Assembly: GCF_021026195.1 (NCBI RefSeq)
Contig: NZ_JAJNCT010000005.1
Coordinates: 585,231 to 649,230 of the forward strand
DNA length: 64,000 bases
From: Comamonas koreensis
Lineage (GTDB): Bacteria > Pseudomonadota > Gammaproteobacteria > Burkholderiales > Burkholderiaceae_C
Direction: 5' to 3'
In this document: positions 8,321 to 17,329 of the stretch, piece by piece
How the letters are laid out: every line of letters starts with the position of its first letter
Position numbering within the stretch: the first letter of the stretch is position 1
The notes under the pieces: model-generated
Told to the model about the DNA's origin: nothing
Database searches by the model: none
Seen by the model: only the letters and a program-made list of their open reading frames with translations
Position numbers and translations under genes: made by a program

Positions 8321-9775
8321 TCAGGGCAAGCGGTCCCCAAACCACTCACCCACGCCTTGGGCCATGCGCGCAAACACCTGGTCCAGGCTGGGTGCGTCAT
8401 GGCCAAACAGCGCATGGATGACGGCGGCGTTCTCAAACAGCCCATGCACATAGGTGCCCAGCACCTGCGGCGCACTGCCCTGCCACAGCAAGCCAGGCAG
8501 CAGCTCTTGCGCCGGCTGGGTTGCGCCGGCCTGCATATCGTGGCGCAGTTCGGTCTGGCCGTGGTGGATTTCATAACCTGCCACCACCAGGCCGCTCAGG
8601 CCCTGCCAGGGCGCCTGCACAGCGGGCAGCTCCAGGCGCGTAGGCTGCACATTCTTTTGCTGCGCAAACAAGGTCACCAGCGGCAGCAGGCCCAGACCGG
8701 CGGCATTGCCATCCACCCCATGCAGATCGACCAGCGCCTCGCCCAGCATCTGCAGGCCGCCGCAAATACCCAGCACCCGTTTGCCGGCCTGCGCATGGCG
8801 GGCAACAGCCGCATCCAGCCCCTGCTGGCGCATCCAGGCCAGATCGGCAGCGGTGGCCTTGCTGCCCGGCAGGATCACCCAGTCCGCATCGCTCAGCTGT
8901 GCGGGCGTGCGGGCCCAGACCACGCGCACGCCAGGCAGTTGCAGCAGCGGCTGGAACTCATCGAGGTTGCTGATGCGCGGGTAAGCGACGATGGCGATGC
9001 AGGTGTGCACGGCCTGCCCCTGGCCGCCACTGCCCCGGTCGTCAAACACCCCGTCTTCCTCGGGCAGGCCGTGCTGGAACTGCATCGGAATGCAGGCCAC
9101 CGTCGGCACGCCGGTCTTGTCTTGCAGCATCTGCGGCGCCGGCGCCAGCAAGGCCGCGTCGCCCCGGAACTTGTTGAGCACAAAGCCCTTGATCAGGCCT
9201 TGCTCCTCGGGCGGCAGCAGCGCCCAGGTGCCGTAGAGGTGGGCAAAGGCCCCTCCCCGGTCGATATCGGACACCAGCAGGCAATGGGCATCGCAGTGGC
9301 GCGCCACGCGCATATTGACCACATCGCTGCTGTGCAGGTTGATCTCGGCGGGCGAACCCGCGCCCTCGATCACTACCACATCGTTCTCGGCGCGCAGCGC
9401 ATCAAGCGCCTGCGCAATCTGTGGCCAGACCTTGAGGCTGCGGCCGCGCCAGGGCATTGCCGACAGCGCCTCGTCCACCTGGCCAAACAGCACCACCTGG
9501 CTGCGGGTATCGGCCTCGGGCTTCAGCAACAACGGGTTCATGCGCACATCGGGCACGGCGCCTGCGGCCAGCGCCTGCAGGTACTGGGCCGTGCCGATCT
9601 CGCCCCACTGGCCATCGGGCGTGGCTACGACGCGGGCGTTGTTGCTCATGTTCTGCGCCTTGAAGGGCGCCACCTTGTAGCCCTGGGCCCGGTACCAGGC
9701 ACACAGCGCCGTGGCTACCCAGCTTTTGCCGGCGCCACTGCTGGTGCCCAGCACCATGATGCAGCGCGCGCTCAT
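8321..9775 (-). CDS. cobQ: Cobyric acid synthase, 484 aa
   Basis: Glutamine- and ATP-dependent amidation of adenosyl-cobyrinic acid a,c-diamide at positions b, d, e and g. The N-terminus has the P-loop GTSSGAGKSWVATALC and the family motif FKAQNMSNNARVV. The C-terminal class I glutaminase domain has the nucleophile in GICGGLQMLGEAL. The start at 9775 overlaps the stop of the DUF3037 gene by 4 bases. Length is typical. Confidence 0.97.
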   Translation of the reverse strand: MSARCIMVLGTSSGAGKSWVATALCAWYRAQGYKVAPFKAQNMSNNARVVATPDGQWGEIGTAQYLQALAAGAVPDVRMNPLLLKPEADTRSQVVLFGQVDEALSAMPWRGRSLKVWPQIAQALDALRAENDVVVIEGAGSPAEINLHSSDVVNMRVARHCDAHCLLVSDIDRGGAFAHLYGTWALLPPEEQGLIKGFVLNKFRGDAALLAPAPQMLQDKTGVPTVACIPMQFQHGLPEEDGVFDDRGSGGQGQAVHTCIAIVAYPRISNLDEFQPLLQLPGVRVVWARTPAQLSDADWVILPGSKATAADLAWMRQQGLDAAVARHAQAGKRVLGICGGLQMLGEALVDLHGVDGNAAGLGLLPLVTLFAQQKNVQPTRLELPAVQAPWQGLSGLVVAGYEIHHGQTELRHDMQAGATQPAQELLPGLLWQGSAPQVLGTYVHGLFENAAVIHALFGHDAPSLDQVFARMAQGVGEWFGDRLP

Positions 9776-10176
9776 CGCTGCGCGCTGCCCAGCGGCAGTA
9801 CCATGCGCGCCATGATGCGCTCCAGCGCCGAGCCCGCATCGCTGCACAGGCCCGTGTGCACCGGCGAGGTCTGGATCATGCTGCTGCGCTTGGCGGTAAG
9901 CCAGTGGAAGCGCGCGCGGTAAGGCAACTGGCCGATAGGCCCGGCCTCGGGCACGCCAGCGCAAATGGCCACAATGCTACCCAGGTGGCGGTAGACCGCC
10001 TGCAGATCGACGTCCGGATCCAGCGCCAGCAGGCGCGCATCATCCAGCGCAATGGCGGCCTGCAGATAGCCGCTGCGCTGGCAGGACAGGATCACGCCAG
10101 CGTTGATGAACTCTTCCCGCTCGACCCGGGGCACCACGCGCACGATAGCGTAGTCATACACATCATGCGCGTGCAT
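9772..10176 (-). CDS. DUF3037 domain protein, 134 aa
   Basis: Small cytoplasmic protein of unknown function. The N-terminus YDYAIVRVVPRVEREEFINA, followed by GVILSC, is the DUF3037 hallmark. The gene overlaps the HipA-like kinase gene upstream by 14 bases and the cobQ gene downstream by 4 bases, so it is translated as part of the cobalamin operon. DUF3037 proteins are often encoded next to HipA-like kinases, and a functional pair is likely. Any role in B12 metabolism is unproven. No catalytic motif is evident. Confidence 0.85.
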   Translation of the reverse strand: MHAHDVYDYAIVRVVPRVEREEFINAGVILSCQRSGYLQAAIALDDARLLALDPDVDLQAVYRHLGSIVAICAGVPEAGPIGQLPYRARFHWLTAKRSSMIQTSPVHTGLCSDAGSALERIMARMVLPLGSAQR

Positions 10177-10969
10177 CGATGGCTCCTTGCAACCAGCGGC
10201 CACGCGCTTGCAGGCGGGCCAGAAAATAATTCACATAGGCGGCGCGGTGCGCCTGCGGATCGGCCAGCAACGGGCTGTTGCGGTCTTCCGCAGCCTTGGC
10301 CAGAAAGCAGTCGGGCACCGTGGCCAGAATGGCGCTCAGCACCGGCTCGCTCAGCTGCGCGGCCAGGGCCTCGTCCACCTCGGCCAGCTGGCTGGCCTGG
10401 GCCAGCAGCACATGGTCGGCAATCGGCGCAAAGGGCTTGCCGGGGTCGGCCACCGTGCCATCCCAGGCATGGTGGAAGGTCAGGGTCGCGCCATGGTCAA
10501 TCAGCCAGGGCTTGCGCTGCCACATCAGCATATTGGTGTTGCGGGCCGTGCGGTCCACATTGCTGACCAGCGTATCGAACCAGACCAGGCGCGAGGCGAA
10601 ATCGTCGCTCACCGCATCGACGGCCGGATCAAAATTGACCGAGCCAGGCAGGTAGTCCAGGCCGACATTGAGGCCATCGCTGGCCCGGATCAGGTCCTGG
10701 ATCTCGGGATCGGGCTCGGTCTGCGCCAGCTTGGCGTGCAGCATGGCCAACACCAGCTCGGGCAAGGGCAGGCCCAGCGCGCGGGCAATGCCGCCGCAGA
10801 TGAGCTCGCCCATCAGCGCGCGCACGCCCTGGCCAGCCCCCCGGAACTTGAGCACATACATGCCCAGATCGTCCGCCTCGACGACGGCCGGCATCGAGCC
10901 ACCCTCGCGCAGCGGCGTGACATAGCGCTCCACCAAGACGGTGCGCAGTTGCAAAGTTTGTAAATCCAT
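10163..10969 (-). CDS. HipA-like kinase family protein (HipA_2 type), 268 aa
   Basis: Predicted Ser/Thr-like kinase of the short HipA_2 group. Visible kinase features are an ATP-binding lysine (YVLKF, about residue 41), a glutamate at about 55, the catalytic loop SNVDRTARNTNMLMW (about 136-150) and the metal-binding Asp in LIDHG (about 158). It lacks the HipA N-terminal domain, and no HipB-like HTH gene is adjacent, so a classical toxin-antitoxin role is unlikely. It overlaps the DUF3037 gene and lies 37 bases after cobC in the same direction. The ATG at 10969 is preferred over upstream in-frame starts. Confidence 0.8.
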   Translation of the reverse strand: MDLQTLQLRTVLVERYVTPLREGGSMPAVVEADDLGMYVLKFRGAGQGVRALMGELICGGIARALGLPLPELVLAMLHAKLAQTEPDPEIQDLIRASDGLNVGLDYLPGSVNFDPAVDAVSDDFASRLVWFDTLVSNVDRTARNTNMLMWQRKPWLIDHGATLTFHHAWDGTVADPGKPFAPIADHVLLAQASQLAEVDEALAAQLSEPVLSAILATVPDCFLAKAAEDRNSPLLADPQAHRAAYVNYFLARLQARGRWLQGAIDARA

Positions 10970-11006
10970 GCCAAATGGTAGCGGTTGCCGCATGTCCTCG
11001 CCGGGC

Positions 11007-12008
11007 CTAAGCATCTGCCAGCGACAGCCAGGCCCGTGCCAGCGCCGCCTGCGCCACTGGCGCCATCACGCCCATCCGCACATGGCCAGGCAGGCCAAAG
11101 CTGCGGGCATCGCGCAGCTTGATGCCCTGGCTGCGCAGTGCCGCCAGGCGCGTAGTCATATCCGCCTGGGCCAGCGGCAGGCGCGCGACAAAATAATTGG
11201 CCTGGTGGCCGGGCAGCACCGCCCAGCCCAGGCGCTCGCACAGCGCCAGTTGCCGGCCCTTCCAGTGGCGCAGGGTGTCCAGGCTGCGGGCCAGCCAGGC
11301 CTGCACCTCGGGGGTCACCCAGGCCTGCAGCATGGCCACGCCATGGGCCCCCACCACCCATGAAGGCGCCAGCGCCCGCAGCGCATCGATCTGCGCCTGT
11401 GCCGTGCCCTCGGGCGCAATCGCATAGGCCGCCCGCACCCCCGTCATGCCCAGTGCCTTGTTGGGCGTCCACAGCTGCCAGAGCGGGGCCATGTCGCGCT
11501 GCGGCGCAGGGCCTTCCAGCCACAGCGGCCGGTAGGCGCAATCGAGCACCAGGCCATGGTGGCTGGCATCGGCGGGCAAAGCCTGCCAGATATCTTCGAC
11601 CCGGCCCAGCGGACTGGAGGGCTCGCAGGCCCAGTGCAGGCCTTCCCCCCAGGCCGGGCTGCGGGCGTCGGTGTGCAGGCCCCACACCTGCGCCGCCTGG
11701 GCGTAGTCGCCATAGCTATGGCGCGGCAGGCTGACCTTGGTGGCACCCTGGCGCAGCGCATGCTGGGTCAGGCGGTGGATCAACTCACTGCTGCTGCCGC
11801 CGATGACCAGGCGCTCAGGGGCGACCGCATGGAAGGCCGCCAGCTGCAGGCGCAGCGCTGTGTAGTGCGGGTCGGGGTACTGTGCCAGGTGCGCCGACTG
11901 CAAGGCCGCCACGGCCTCCGGGCAGGGCCCGCAGGCATTGCGGTTGGTGGAAAAATCATGCGCCGGCACGCCCAAGGCGTCGGTGCCACCATGCTCGTTA
12001 TCAGCCAT
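11007..12008 (-). CDS. cobC: Threonine-phosphate decarboxylase-type aminotransferase, 333 aa
   Basis: PLP enzyme (CobC of Pseudomonas nomenclature, CobD of Salmonella) that supplies (R)-1-aminopropan-2-ol phosphate for the cobalamin aminopropanol linker. The N-terminal FSTNRNACGPCPEAVAAL corresponds to the family's substrate-binding start. The PLP lysine is in WTPNKALGMTGVRAAYAI, and LVIGGSSSELIHRL is the cofactor-cup region. It lies 13 bases after cbiB, an expected pairing because the two act in the same step. Length is slightly short but complete. Confidence 0.92.
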   Translation of the reverse strand: MADNEHGGTDALGVPAHDFSTNRNACGPCPEAVAALQSAHLAQYPDPHYTALRLQLAAFHAVAPERLVIGGSSSELIHRLTQHALRQGATKVSLPRHSYGDYAQAAQVWGLHTDARSPAWGEGLHWACEPSSPLGRVEDIWQALPADASHHGLVLDCAYRPLWLEGPAPQRDMAPLWQLWTPNKALGMTGVRAAYAIAPEGTAQAQIDALRALAPSWVVGAHGVAMLQAWVTPEVQAWLARSLDTLRHWKGRQLALCERLGWAVLPGHQANYFVARLPLAQADMTTRLAALRSQGIKLRDARSFGLPGHVRMGVMAPVAQAALARAWLSLADA

Positions 12009-12021
12009 GGGCCAAAGCTCC

Positions 12022-13107
12022 TTACGCCATCAAGGCGATTGCTATCTTTGCCGCCAAACCCAGCGCCAGCAGCAAGGCGCACAGCGCCTGCGCCCAGACC
12101 ACCCGGCCCGCCAAGGCCAGCGCCCGCTGCACATCCTGGGCCTGCGGCGGCCTGCCTTGCGGATTGAGCTGGTACACACCAGGTTTGGAAAGGTGCACGC
12201 CCAGCACCCGCGCCATGGCCCCCATGGGCCAGCCGCCATTGGGCGATGGCGTTACTGCGGCATCGCGCCGCAAGCCGGACCAGGACAGTCCGCCCGCCAG
12301 CACCGCCAGCCAGGCCGCCGTGATGCGAGCTGGCAACCAGTTCAGCACATCATCGGCCCGGGCCGCCCATTTGCCCGCCCATTGCCAGTGGCGGCGCTGC
12401 GCGCCCTGGCCGCGCCAGCCGGGGTAGCCCCACATCGCGTCGGCCGTGTTGGCCAGCCGGTACAGCGCCGCCCCCGGCAGGCCGGCGACGGCAAACCAGA
12501 ACAACGGCGCCAGCACCGAGTCGCTCAGGTTCTCGGCCAAGGTCTCGATCGCGCTCTCACGCACCGTGGCGGCATCGAGCTGTGCGGTATCGCGGCTCAC
12601 CAGCCAGGACAAGCGGGCCCGGCCCGCCTGCAGTGATTCGCCGAGCGCGGCCTCGACGGCCAGCACCTCGCTGCGCAGCATGCGCCAGGACAGCAGCGGT
12701 TTGAGCAGCAACCCAGCCACAAGGCCAGTCAACCACCAAGGCGCTGCCTGCAGCAGATACATGAGGGCGGCATACACCAGCCAAGCACCGCCCGCCAGCA
12801 GGCACCAGGCCAGCGCCGCCAGCACAAAGCGCCCATAGGCGCGCTCGTCCGCCTGGCGCGGCGCAATCGCCTGGCCCAGCAGGCCCAGCAACTTACCCAT
12901 ATAGACAACAGGGTGCAGCCGCAGCGGCGGCTCCCCCCAGAGCCAGTCCACCAGCAACGCCACCAAGACGGCCAGCAAGGCAGCCATCGGTGCCTGCCAG
13001 TGCGGCGCAGGGCCAGCGTCGGTCAAGGCCTGGACCAGTTGCAGCAGCGGGCTGCCACCAGCCAGCGCCAGCGCCAGCGCCAGCGCCCACAGGCCACCAT
13101 CGGTCAT
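12022..13107 (-). CDS. cbiB: Adenosylcobinamide-phosphate synthase, 361 aa
   Basis: Membrane enzyme that joins aminopropanol phosphate to adenosylcobyric acid. Family motifs VDWLWGEPPLRLHPVVYMG, the internal RDTAQLDAATVRESAIETLA and NTADAMWGYP are present, with several membrane helices. The ATG at 13107 overlaps the bluB stop by 4 bases. This start adds about 40 residues before the usual start region (MAALLAVLVALLVDWLWGEP, ATG at 12987), so the true start could be internal. No strong ribosome binding site distinguishes them. Confidence 0.95.
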   Translation of the reverse strand: MTDGGLWALALALALAGGSPLLQLVQALTDAGPAPHWQAPMAALLAVLVALLVDWLWGEPPLRLHPVVYMGKLLGLLGQAIAPRQADERAYGRFVLAALAWCLLAGGAWLVYAALMYLLQAAPWWLTGLVAGLLLKPLLSWRMLRSEVLAVEAALGESLQAGRARLSWLVSRDTAQLDAATVRESAIETLAENLSDSVLAPLFWFAVAGLPGAALYRLANTADAMWGYPGWRGQGAQRRHWQWAGKWAARADDVLNWLPARITAAWLAVLAGGLSWSGLRRDAAVTPSPNGGWPMGAMARVLGVHLSKPGVYQLNPQGRPPQAQDVQRALALAGRVVWAQALCALLLALGLAAKIAIALMA

Positions 13108-13796
13108 GGCTGCGGTCCTGGGTCTGGCTGCCAGCACTCGTCCATCAGCATGTGCTGCAAGGGCGCACGGCGGGCCCAGCGCTCCTGCTGCAGCATGGGC
13201 TCGGCATAGTAGGCCTCCACAGGGCCCAGGCACAAAACAGCCAGCGGGTGCGCGCCGACAGGCATGCCCAGCAGCTGCGCCAGCGCCTGGGGCTCGAACA
13301 GCGACACCCATCCCATGCCCAGGCCTTCGGCACGCGCGGCCAGCCACAGGTTCTGGATCGCGCAAGCGGTGCTGGCCACATCCATCTCGGGCAAGGTGCG
13401 GCGGCCAAACACATGGGCCTCGCGCCCGGGCGGCATGGCCACGACCAGCACCTCAGCCGCCTGCAGCACGCCCTGCACCTTGAGCTTCATGAAGTCCGCC
13501 TCGCGCTCGCCCAATGCCTGGGCAGTGCGCAGGCGCTCATCCTCCACCAGCGCATGGATGCGGCTGCGCATCTGCGCATCGCGCACCCGGATGAAGCGCC
13601 AGGGCTGCATAAAGCCAACGCTGGGCGCATGGTGCGCGGCCCGCAGCAGGCGCAGCAGCACCGCCTCGTCGACCTGGCCGCCGGCAAAGTGGCGCATGTC
13701 GCGCCGCTCGTGGATGGCGCGGTAGACCGCCGCGCGCTCAGCCTCGCTGAAGGCCGTGGCGGCGATGGTGGGAGCATTGAAAGGGGTATCGCTCAT
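13104..13796 (-). CDS. bluB: 5,6-dimethylbenzimidazole synthase, 230 aa
   Basis: Flavin-destroying nitroreductase-fold enzyme that makes the lower ligand of B12 from reduced FMN and oxygen. The N-terminal RAAVYRAIHERRDMRHF and HHAPSVGFMQPWRFI are BluB/nitroreductase FMN-site motifs, and FGRRTLPEMDVASTACAIQN is the BluB lid region. The ATG at 13796 gives the normal length. Its presence means the cell can make its own dimethylbenzimidazole aerobically, feeding CobT. Confidence 0.95.
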   Translation of the reverse strand: MSDTPFNAPTIAATAFSEAERAAVYRAIHERRDMRHFAGGQVDEAVLLRLLRAAHHAPSVGFMQPWRFIRVRDAQMRSRIHALVEDERLRTAQALGEREADFMKLKVQGVLQAAEVLVVAMPPGREAHVFGRRTLPEMDVASTACAIQNLWLAARAEGLGMGWVSLFEPQALAQLLGMPVGAHPLAVLCLGPVEAYYAEPMLQQERWARRAPLQHMLMDECWQPDPGPQP

Positions 13797-13818
13797 GCCA
13801 GCAATCGGCTGCGGTGTC

Positions 13819-14388
13819 TCAGTCTTCAATGCCGCGCTGCGCCGGGATGCCGGCCTTGAACGCATGCTTGACCATCGTCATCTCGGTGACGGTATCGGCC
13901 ATGTCAATGATCTCCTGCGGACAGCGCCGGCCGGTGAGGCAGACATGCACCTCCTTGGGCCGGGCGGCCAAGGTGTCCAGCACCTCCTGCAGCGGCAGCC
14001 AGCCATAGATCAGCGGGTAGGTGATCTCGTCGAGCACCACCAGAAAATACGCGCCTGACAAAATGGCCGCTCTGGCCTTTGCCCAGCCTTCGCGCGCCAG
14101 CTGGCCACTTTGCTCGAGGTCGCGGCTCTTCCAGCTGAAGCCATCGCCCAGCCCTTCGACCGGCAGGCCCACTTGCTCGGACAGGCGGTGCTCACCAAAA
14201 CGGGCGGTCGGCACCTTCATGAACTGGTAGACCTTGACGGCCTTGCCCCGGCCGGTTGCGCGGAACGCCAGGCCAAAGGCTGCCGTGGTCTTGCCCTTGC
14301 CGTCACCGGTGTTGACGATCACCAGGCCACGGCGCTCGCCCTCGGGCTTTTCATAAGGCTTTTCGCTGGGTGGCGTTTCAATCTGCAT
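13819..14388 (-). CDS. cobO: Corrinoid adenosyltransferase, CobA/CobO type, 189 aa
   Basis: Adenosylates cob(I)alamin or cob(I)yrinic acid diamide using ATP. The glycine-rich P-loop VNTGDGKGKTTAAFGLAFRA and the family block LAREGWAKARAAILSGAY are visible, with VVLDEITYPLIYGWL downstream. Length matches BtuR/CobO. A 75-base gap separates it from btuD and contains a GC-rich hairpin near 14418-14446 without a T tract, so read-through from the upstream operon is likely. Confidence 0.95.
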   Translation of the reverse strand: MQIETPPSEKPYEKPEGERRGLVIVNTGDGKGKTTAAFGLAFRATGRGKAVKVYQFMKVPTARFGEHRLSEQVGLPVEGLGDGFSWKSRDLEQSGQLAREGWAKARAAILSGAYFLVVLDEITYPLIYGWLPLQEVLDTLAARPKEVHVCLTGRRCPQEIIDMADTVTEMTMVKHAFKAGIPAQRGIED

Positions 14389-14463
14389 CGCAATCTTTCC
14401 TTGTTTCGTTGTGTCGTTGGAAGCGGGGCCAGGCCCGGCTTCCCAAAGGGTTCAGCGCCAGCG

Positions 14464-15273
14464 TTAGCCGGCCTGCGCAGCGGTGGCCGTGCGCGGCAAG
14501 GCCATCCACACGCCATCAATGGCACGCACCTGGATGCGGTGGTCAAACACGGCCTCCAGCGCGGCATGGGTAGCAGGGTCGTCACAGCGGCCCTGGTGCA
14601 GCACCCTGCCCGCCTGCAGCACTAGCATATGGTCGGCCAGCAGCGCCACTGATATCTCGTGGAGCACGCTGACCACCGTAGTGCCCTGGGCCGTCAAGGC
14701 CCGCATGCTGTCCACCCAGTCGGTCTGGTGCGGCGGGTCCAGGTTGGCCAGCGGTTCATCCATCAGCAGCACGGGGGCCTGCACAGCCATCGCGCGGGCC
14801 AGCAACACCCGCTGGCGCTCGCCGCCCGAGAGCTCAGCCACCGGCCGGTGGCGCCAATCCCAGGCATGCGCCGCCCGCAGGCATTGCTCCACCACTGCAT
14901 GGTCTTCGCTGCTGGGCGCCGCAAACCAGGGCTGGTGCGGCAGGCGGCCCAGCATGGCAACGTCCATCACCGTCAGCTCCTGCGTTACCACCTCGCCCTG
15001 GCCCAGCCAGGCCAGCGTCTGGGCACGCTGCTTGCGCGGCCAGCGCTGCAAATCCTTGCCCAGCAGCGCCACCTCGCCCTGCAGCTGTGCCGCCGGCCAC
15101 AGGCCACCCAGCACCTTGAGCAGGCTTGACTTGCCCGCGCCATTGGGGCCGACAATGCTGGTCCAACGGCCTTGCGCAAACTGGGCGTTGACGCCTTGCA
15201 GAATCGGCCGCGCATGCACAGCGGCATGGATATTGGTGGCAGTCAGCGCAGCCGTGGTCGCAGTGGTCGGCAT
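14464..15273 (-). CDS. btuD: Cobalamin/Fe-siderophore-type ABC transporter ATP-binding protein, 269 aa
   Basis: ATPase of the corrinoid importer. Walker A is GPNGAGKSS, the signature LSGGERQRV, Walker B VLLMDEPLANLDP, and the H-loop histidine is in VLHEIS. The ATG at 15273 overlaps the permease stop as TGATG, a strong coupling signal. Assignment to B12 rather than siderophores rests on the genes around it. Confidence 0.9.
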   Translation of the reverse strand: MPTTATTAALTATNIHAAVHARPILQGVNAQFAQGRWTSIVGPNGAGKSSLLKVLGGLWPAAQLQGEVALLGKDLQRWPRKQRAQTLAWLGQGEVVTQELTVMDVAMLGRLPHQPWFAAPSSEDHAVVEQCLRAAHAWDWRHRPVAELSGGERQRVLLARAMAVQAPVLLMDEPLANLDPPHQTDWVDSMRALTAQGTTVVSVLHEISVALLADHMLVLQAGRVLHQGRCDDPATHAALEAVFDHRIQVRAIDGVWMALPRTATAAQAG

Positions 15274-16328
15274 CACAGGCCTCCTGCCGAACGGGTGCTG
15301 CGGTGCATGCGCCACAGCAGATAGCTGCCGCCCAGTGCGGCGGTGAGCACGCCCACCGGCAGCTCTTGCGGGGCCACCAGCCAGCGCGCCAGGATATCGG
15401 CCGCTAGCAGCAGCACACCGCCCATCGCAGCGGCCAGCACGGTGCTGCGGCCATGGCCCACCTGCACCAAACTGCGCACCAGGTGGGGGGCGGCCAGGCC
15501 CACAAAGGCAATCAGGCCGGTCTGCGCGACCGAGGTGCCGGTGGCCAGCGCCAGCACGGCCACCAGGCCATAGCGCAGCGGCGCCAGCGGCAGGCCCAGG
15601 CTGGCAGCGGTTGCCTCGCCCAGGGTCAGGCCATCGAGCACCCGGGCGCAGCACCAGGTGGCCAGCACGCAGACCAGCAGCACGCCGGCCATCAGTGCGC
15701 AGCCCTCCCAGCCGACAAAGGCCGAGGTGCCCAGCGTAAAGGCCTGCATGGCCTGCAGAATATCGGGGTGGCGCAGCTCCAGCAGATCGCGCATGGCGCC
15801 CAACACCACGCCCACGATCACACCGGCCAGCAGCAGGCGCAAGGTGTTTTGCACATTGCGCGCCAGCACCACCGTCAGCGCCACCGCACAGGCCGCGCCA
15901 ACAAAGGCCATGCCGGTCATGCCCAGGCGGTAGAGCAGATTCAGGCTGGTGACGGACGAGCCCAGCAGCACCAGGCCCAGCGCACTGCCCAGCGAGGCGC
16001 CCGAGGCACTGCCCAGCAAATAGGGATCGGCCAGCGGGTTGCGAAACAGGCCCTGGGCCACGGCCCCGGCCAGGCCCAGCAGGCCACCGGCGAGCCAGGC
16101 ACCCAAAGAGCGCGGCAGGCGGATATCGACCACGATCTGCCAGGAGGTGGGGTCATCGCGCATGCGCAGCACGCTCTCCCAACCGGTGCTGCCGACACTG
16201 GCGCCTACCAGCAGCAGCACGACGCTGAGCACCAGCAACACCAGCGCCAGCCAGGCACTGCGGCGCAGGCCCGGGGCGGCTTCTTGCCGCGCTGCGGGCG
16301 CAGGTACTGAGCTGGGCAAAGCAGCCAT
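15273..16328 (-). CDS. btuC: Corrinoid ABC transporter permease (FecCD family), 351 aa
   Basis: Inner-membrane channel of the B12 importer. The hydrophobic N-terminal helix LALVLLVLSVVLLLVGASVG is followed by the FecCD signature IRLPRSLGAWLAGGLLGLAG, then LFRNPLADPYLLGSASGASLG, and by ARWLVAPQELPVGVLTAALG near the C-terminus. The ATG at 16328 overlaps the preceding gene's stop as TGATG. Length and roughly ten helices fit BtuC. Confidence 0.93.
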   Translation of the reverse strand: MAALPSSVPAPAARQEAAPGLRRSAWLALVLLVLSVVLLLVGASVGSTGWESVLRMRDDPTSWQIVVDIRLPRSLGAWLAGGLLGLAGAVAQGLFRNPLADPYLLGSASGASLGSALGLVLLGSSVTSLNLLYRLGMTGMAFVGAACAVALTVVLARNVQNTLRLLLAGVIVGVVLGAMRDLLELRHPDILQAMQAFTLGTSAFVGWEGCALMAGVLLVCVLATWCCARVLDGLTLGEATAASLGLPLAPLRYGLVAVLALATGTSVAQTGLIAFVGLAAPHLVRSLVQVGHGRSTVLAAAMGGVLLLAADILARWLVAPQELPVGVLTAALGGSYLLWRMHRSTRSAGGL

Positions 16329-17329
16329 CAGCGCGCCACCGCTGCCTTGCCAGGCGCCTTGTCGGCCAGGCAACGCGCCATCAGCGCGGCGGCCTGGGCC
16401 ATGCGTGGGCCGGGGCGCACGATGGCATACGACTCGTCATCGCTGAACACGCAGACCCGGCCCGCCTTGACGGCCTGGAGGTTGTGCCAGCCCGGGTAGC
16501 TGGTGGCGGCCTGCATGCTGCGGTTGCCGAGCATGATCACATCGGGCTGGGCGCGCAGCAAAAACTCCGGGCTCAGCCGGGGAAAGGGGCCCAGCTCGGC
16601 CGGCACGACATTGTCTGCACCCAGCTGGGTCAGGGTTTCGCCAATAAAGGACTGGGGGCCGGCCGCATACGGGCCCCGGCTCACCTCAAAGTAGACCCGG
16701 GTATGCCGCGTGCGCTCGGGCAGCTCGCGCACCACCGCATCAATGCCCGACTCCAGCTCGCGCCAGACCCGCTCCGCGCCCTGCGCCTGCGGCACACCCA
16801 GCAGCTGGCCCAGGGTGCCCAGCACGCGGTGGATGTCGGCCTTGGATTTCACATCCAGCGCCACCACCTTCAGGCCCAGCGCCTGCAGCCGCTCGGCCGC
16901 CTTGGAGGCATCGGACAGCAGCACCACATCGGGCTTGAGCGCCACTACCGATTCGACGCTCGGGTCCAGCCCGCCACCCACCACCGGCAGCCTCTTGACC
17001 GAGGCAGGCCAGTCCGAATAGCGGTCCACCCCCACCAGGCGGTCGCACAGGCCGAGTGCGCAGGTGCTCTCGGTCAGCGATGGCAAAAGGCTCACGATGC
17101 GCTGCGGCGCTTGCGCCAGCTGCACCTGGCGGCCCCGGTCATCGACGATGGCCGCAGGCTTGACCAGGTCCTGGTCCTTCCAGACCGGCGCGTTGGCAAA
17201 GGGTTGCAGGCGCAGTTCATCGACGCTGGTAGATGGCGCAGCTTGGGCCATCGGCAAGGCGAGCATCAGCGCTACACAGGCCAGCGTTTTCCGCAGAAAG
17301 GATTGGGGTGCCATCAACAAAGCCATCAT
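16328..17329 (-). CDS. btuF: Periplasmic cobalamin-binding protein, 333 aa
   Basis: Substrate-binding component of the B12 ABC importer. A signal peptide (LACVALMLALPMAQAA) is followed by a class III binding fold with RIVSLLPSLTESTCALGL, LVGVDRYSDWPASVKRLPVV and VVALKPDVVLLS. The start overlaps the cobU stop by 4 bases, and the stop overlaps btuC by one base, so btuF-btuC-btuD form a coupled unit. The N-terminus has three closely spaced Met codons; any may be used. Confidence 0.92.
   Translation of the reverse strand: MMALLMAPQSFLRKTLACVALMLALPMAQAAPSTSVDELRLQPFANAPVWKDQDLVKPAAIVDDRGRQVQLAQAPQRIVSLLPSLTESTCALGLCDRLVGVDRYSDWPASVKRLPVVGGGLDPSVESVVALKPDVVLLSDASKAAERLQALGLKVVALDVKSKADIHRVLGTLGQLLGVPQAQGAERVWRELESGIDAVVRELPERTRHTRVYFEVSRGPYAAGPQSFIGETLTQLGADNVVPAELGPFPRLSPEFLLRAQPDVIMLGNRSMQAATSYPGWHNLQAVKAGRVCVFSDDESYAIVRPGPRMAQAAALMARCLADKAPGKAAVAR

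Noticed and set aside
10163-10969. HipBA toxin-antitoxin system
   Set aside because: No HipB-like helix-turn-helix gene is adjacent and the protein lacks the HipA N-terminal domain.
14418-14446. Terminator or attenuator between btuD and cobO
   Set aside because: A GC-rich hairpin is present without a T run, and the cob genes on both sides look co-transcribed.
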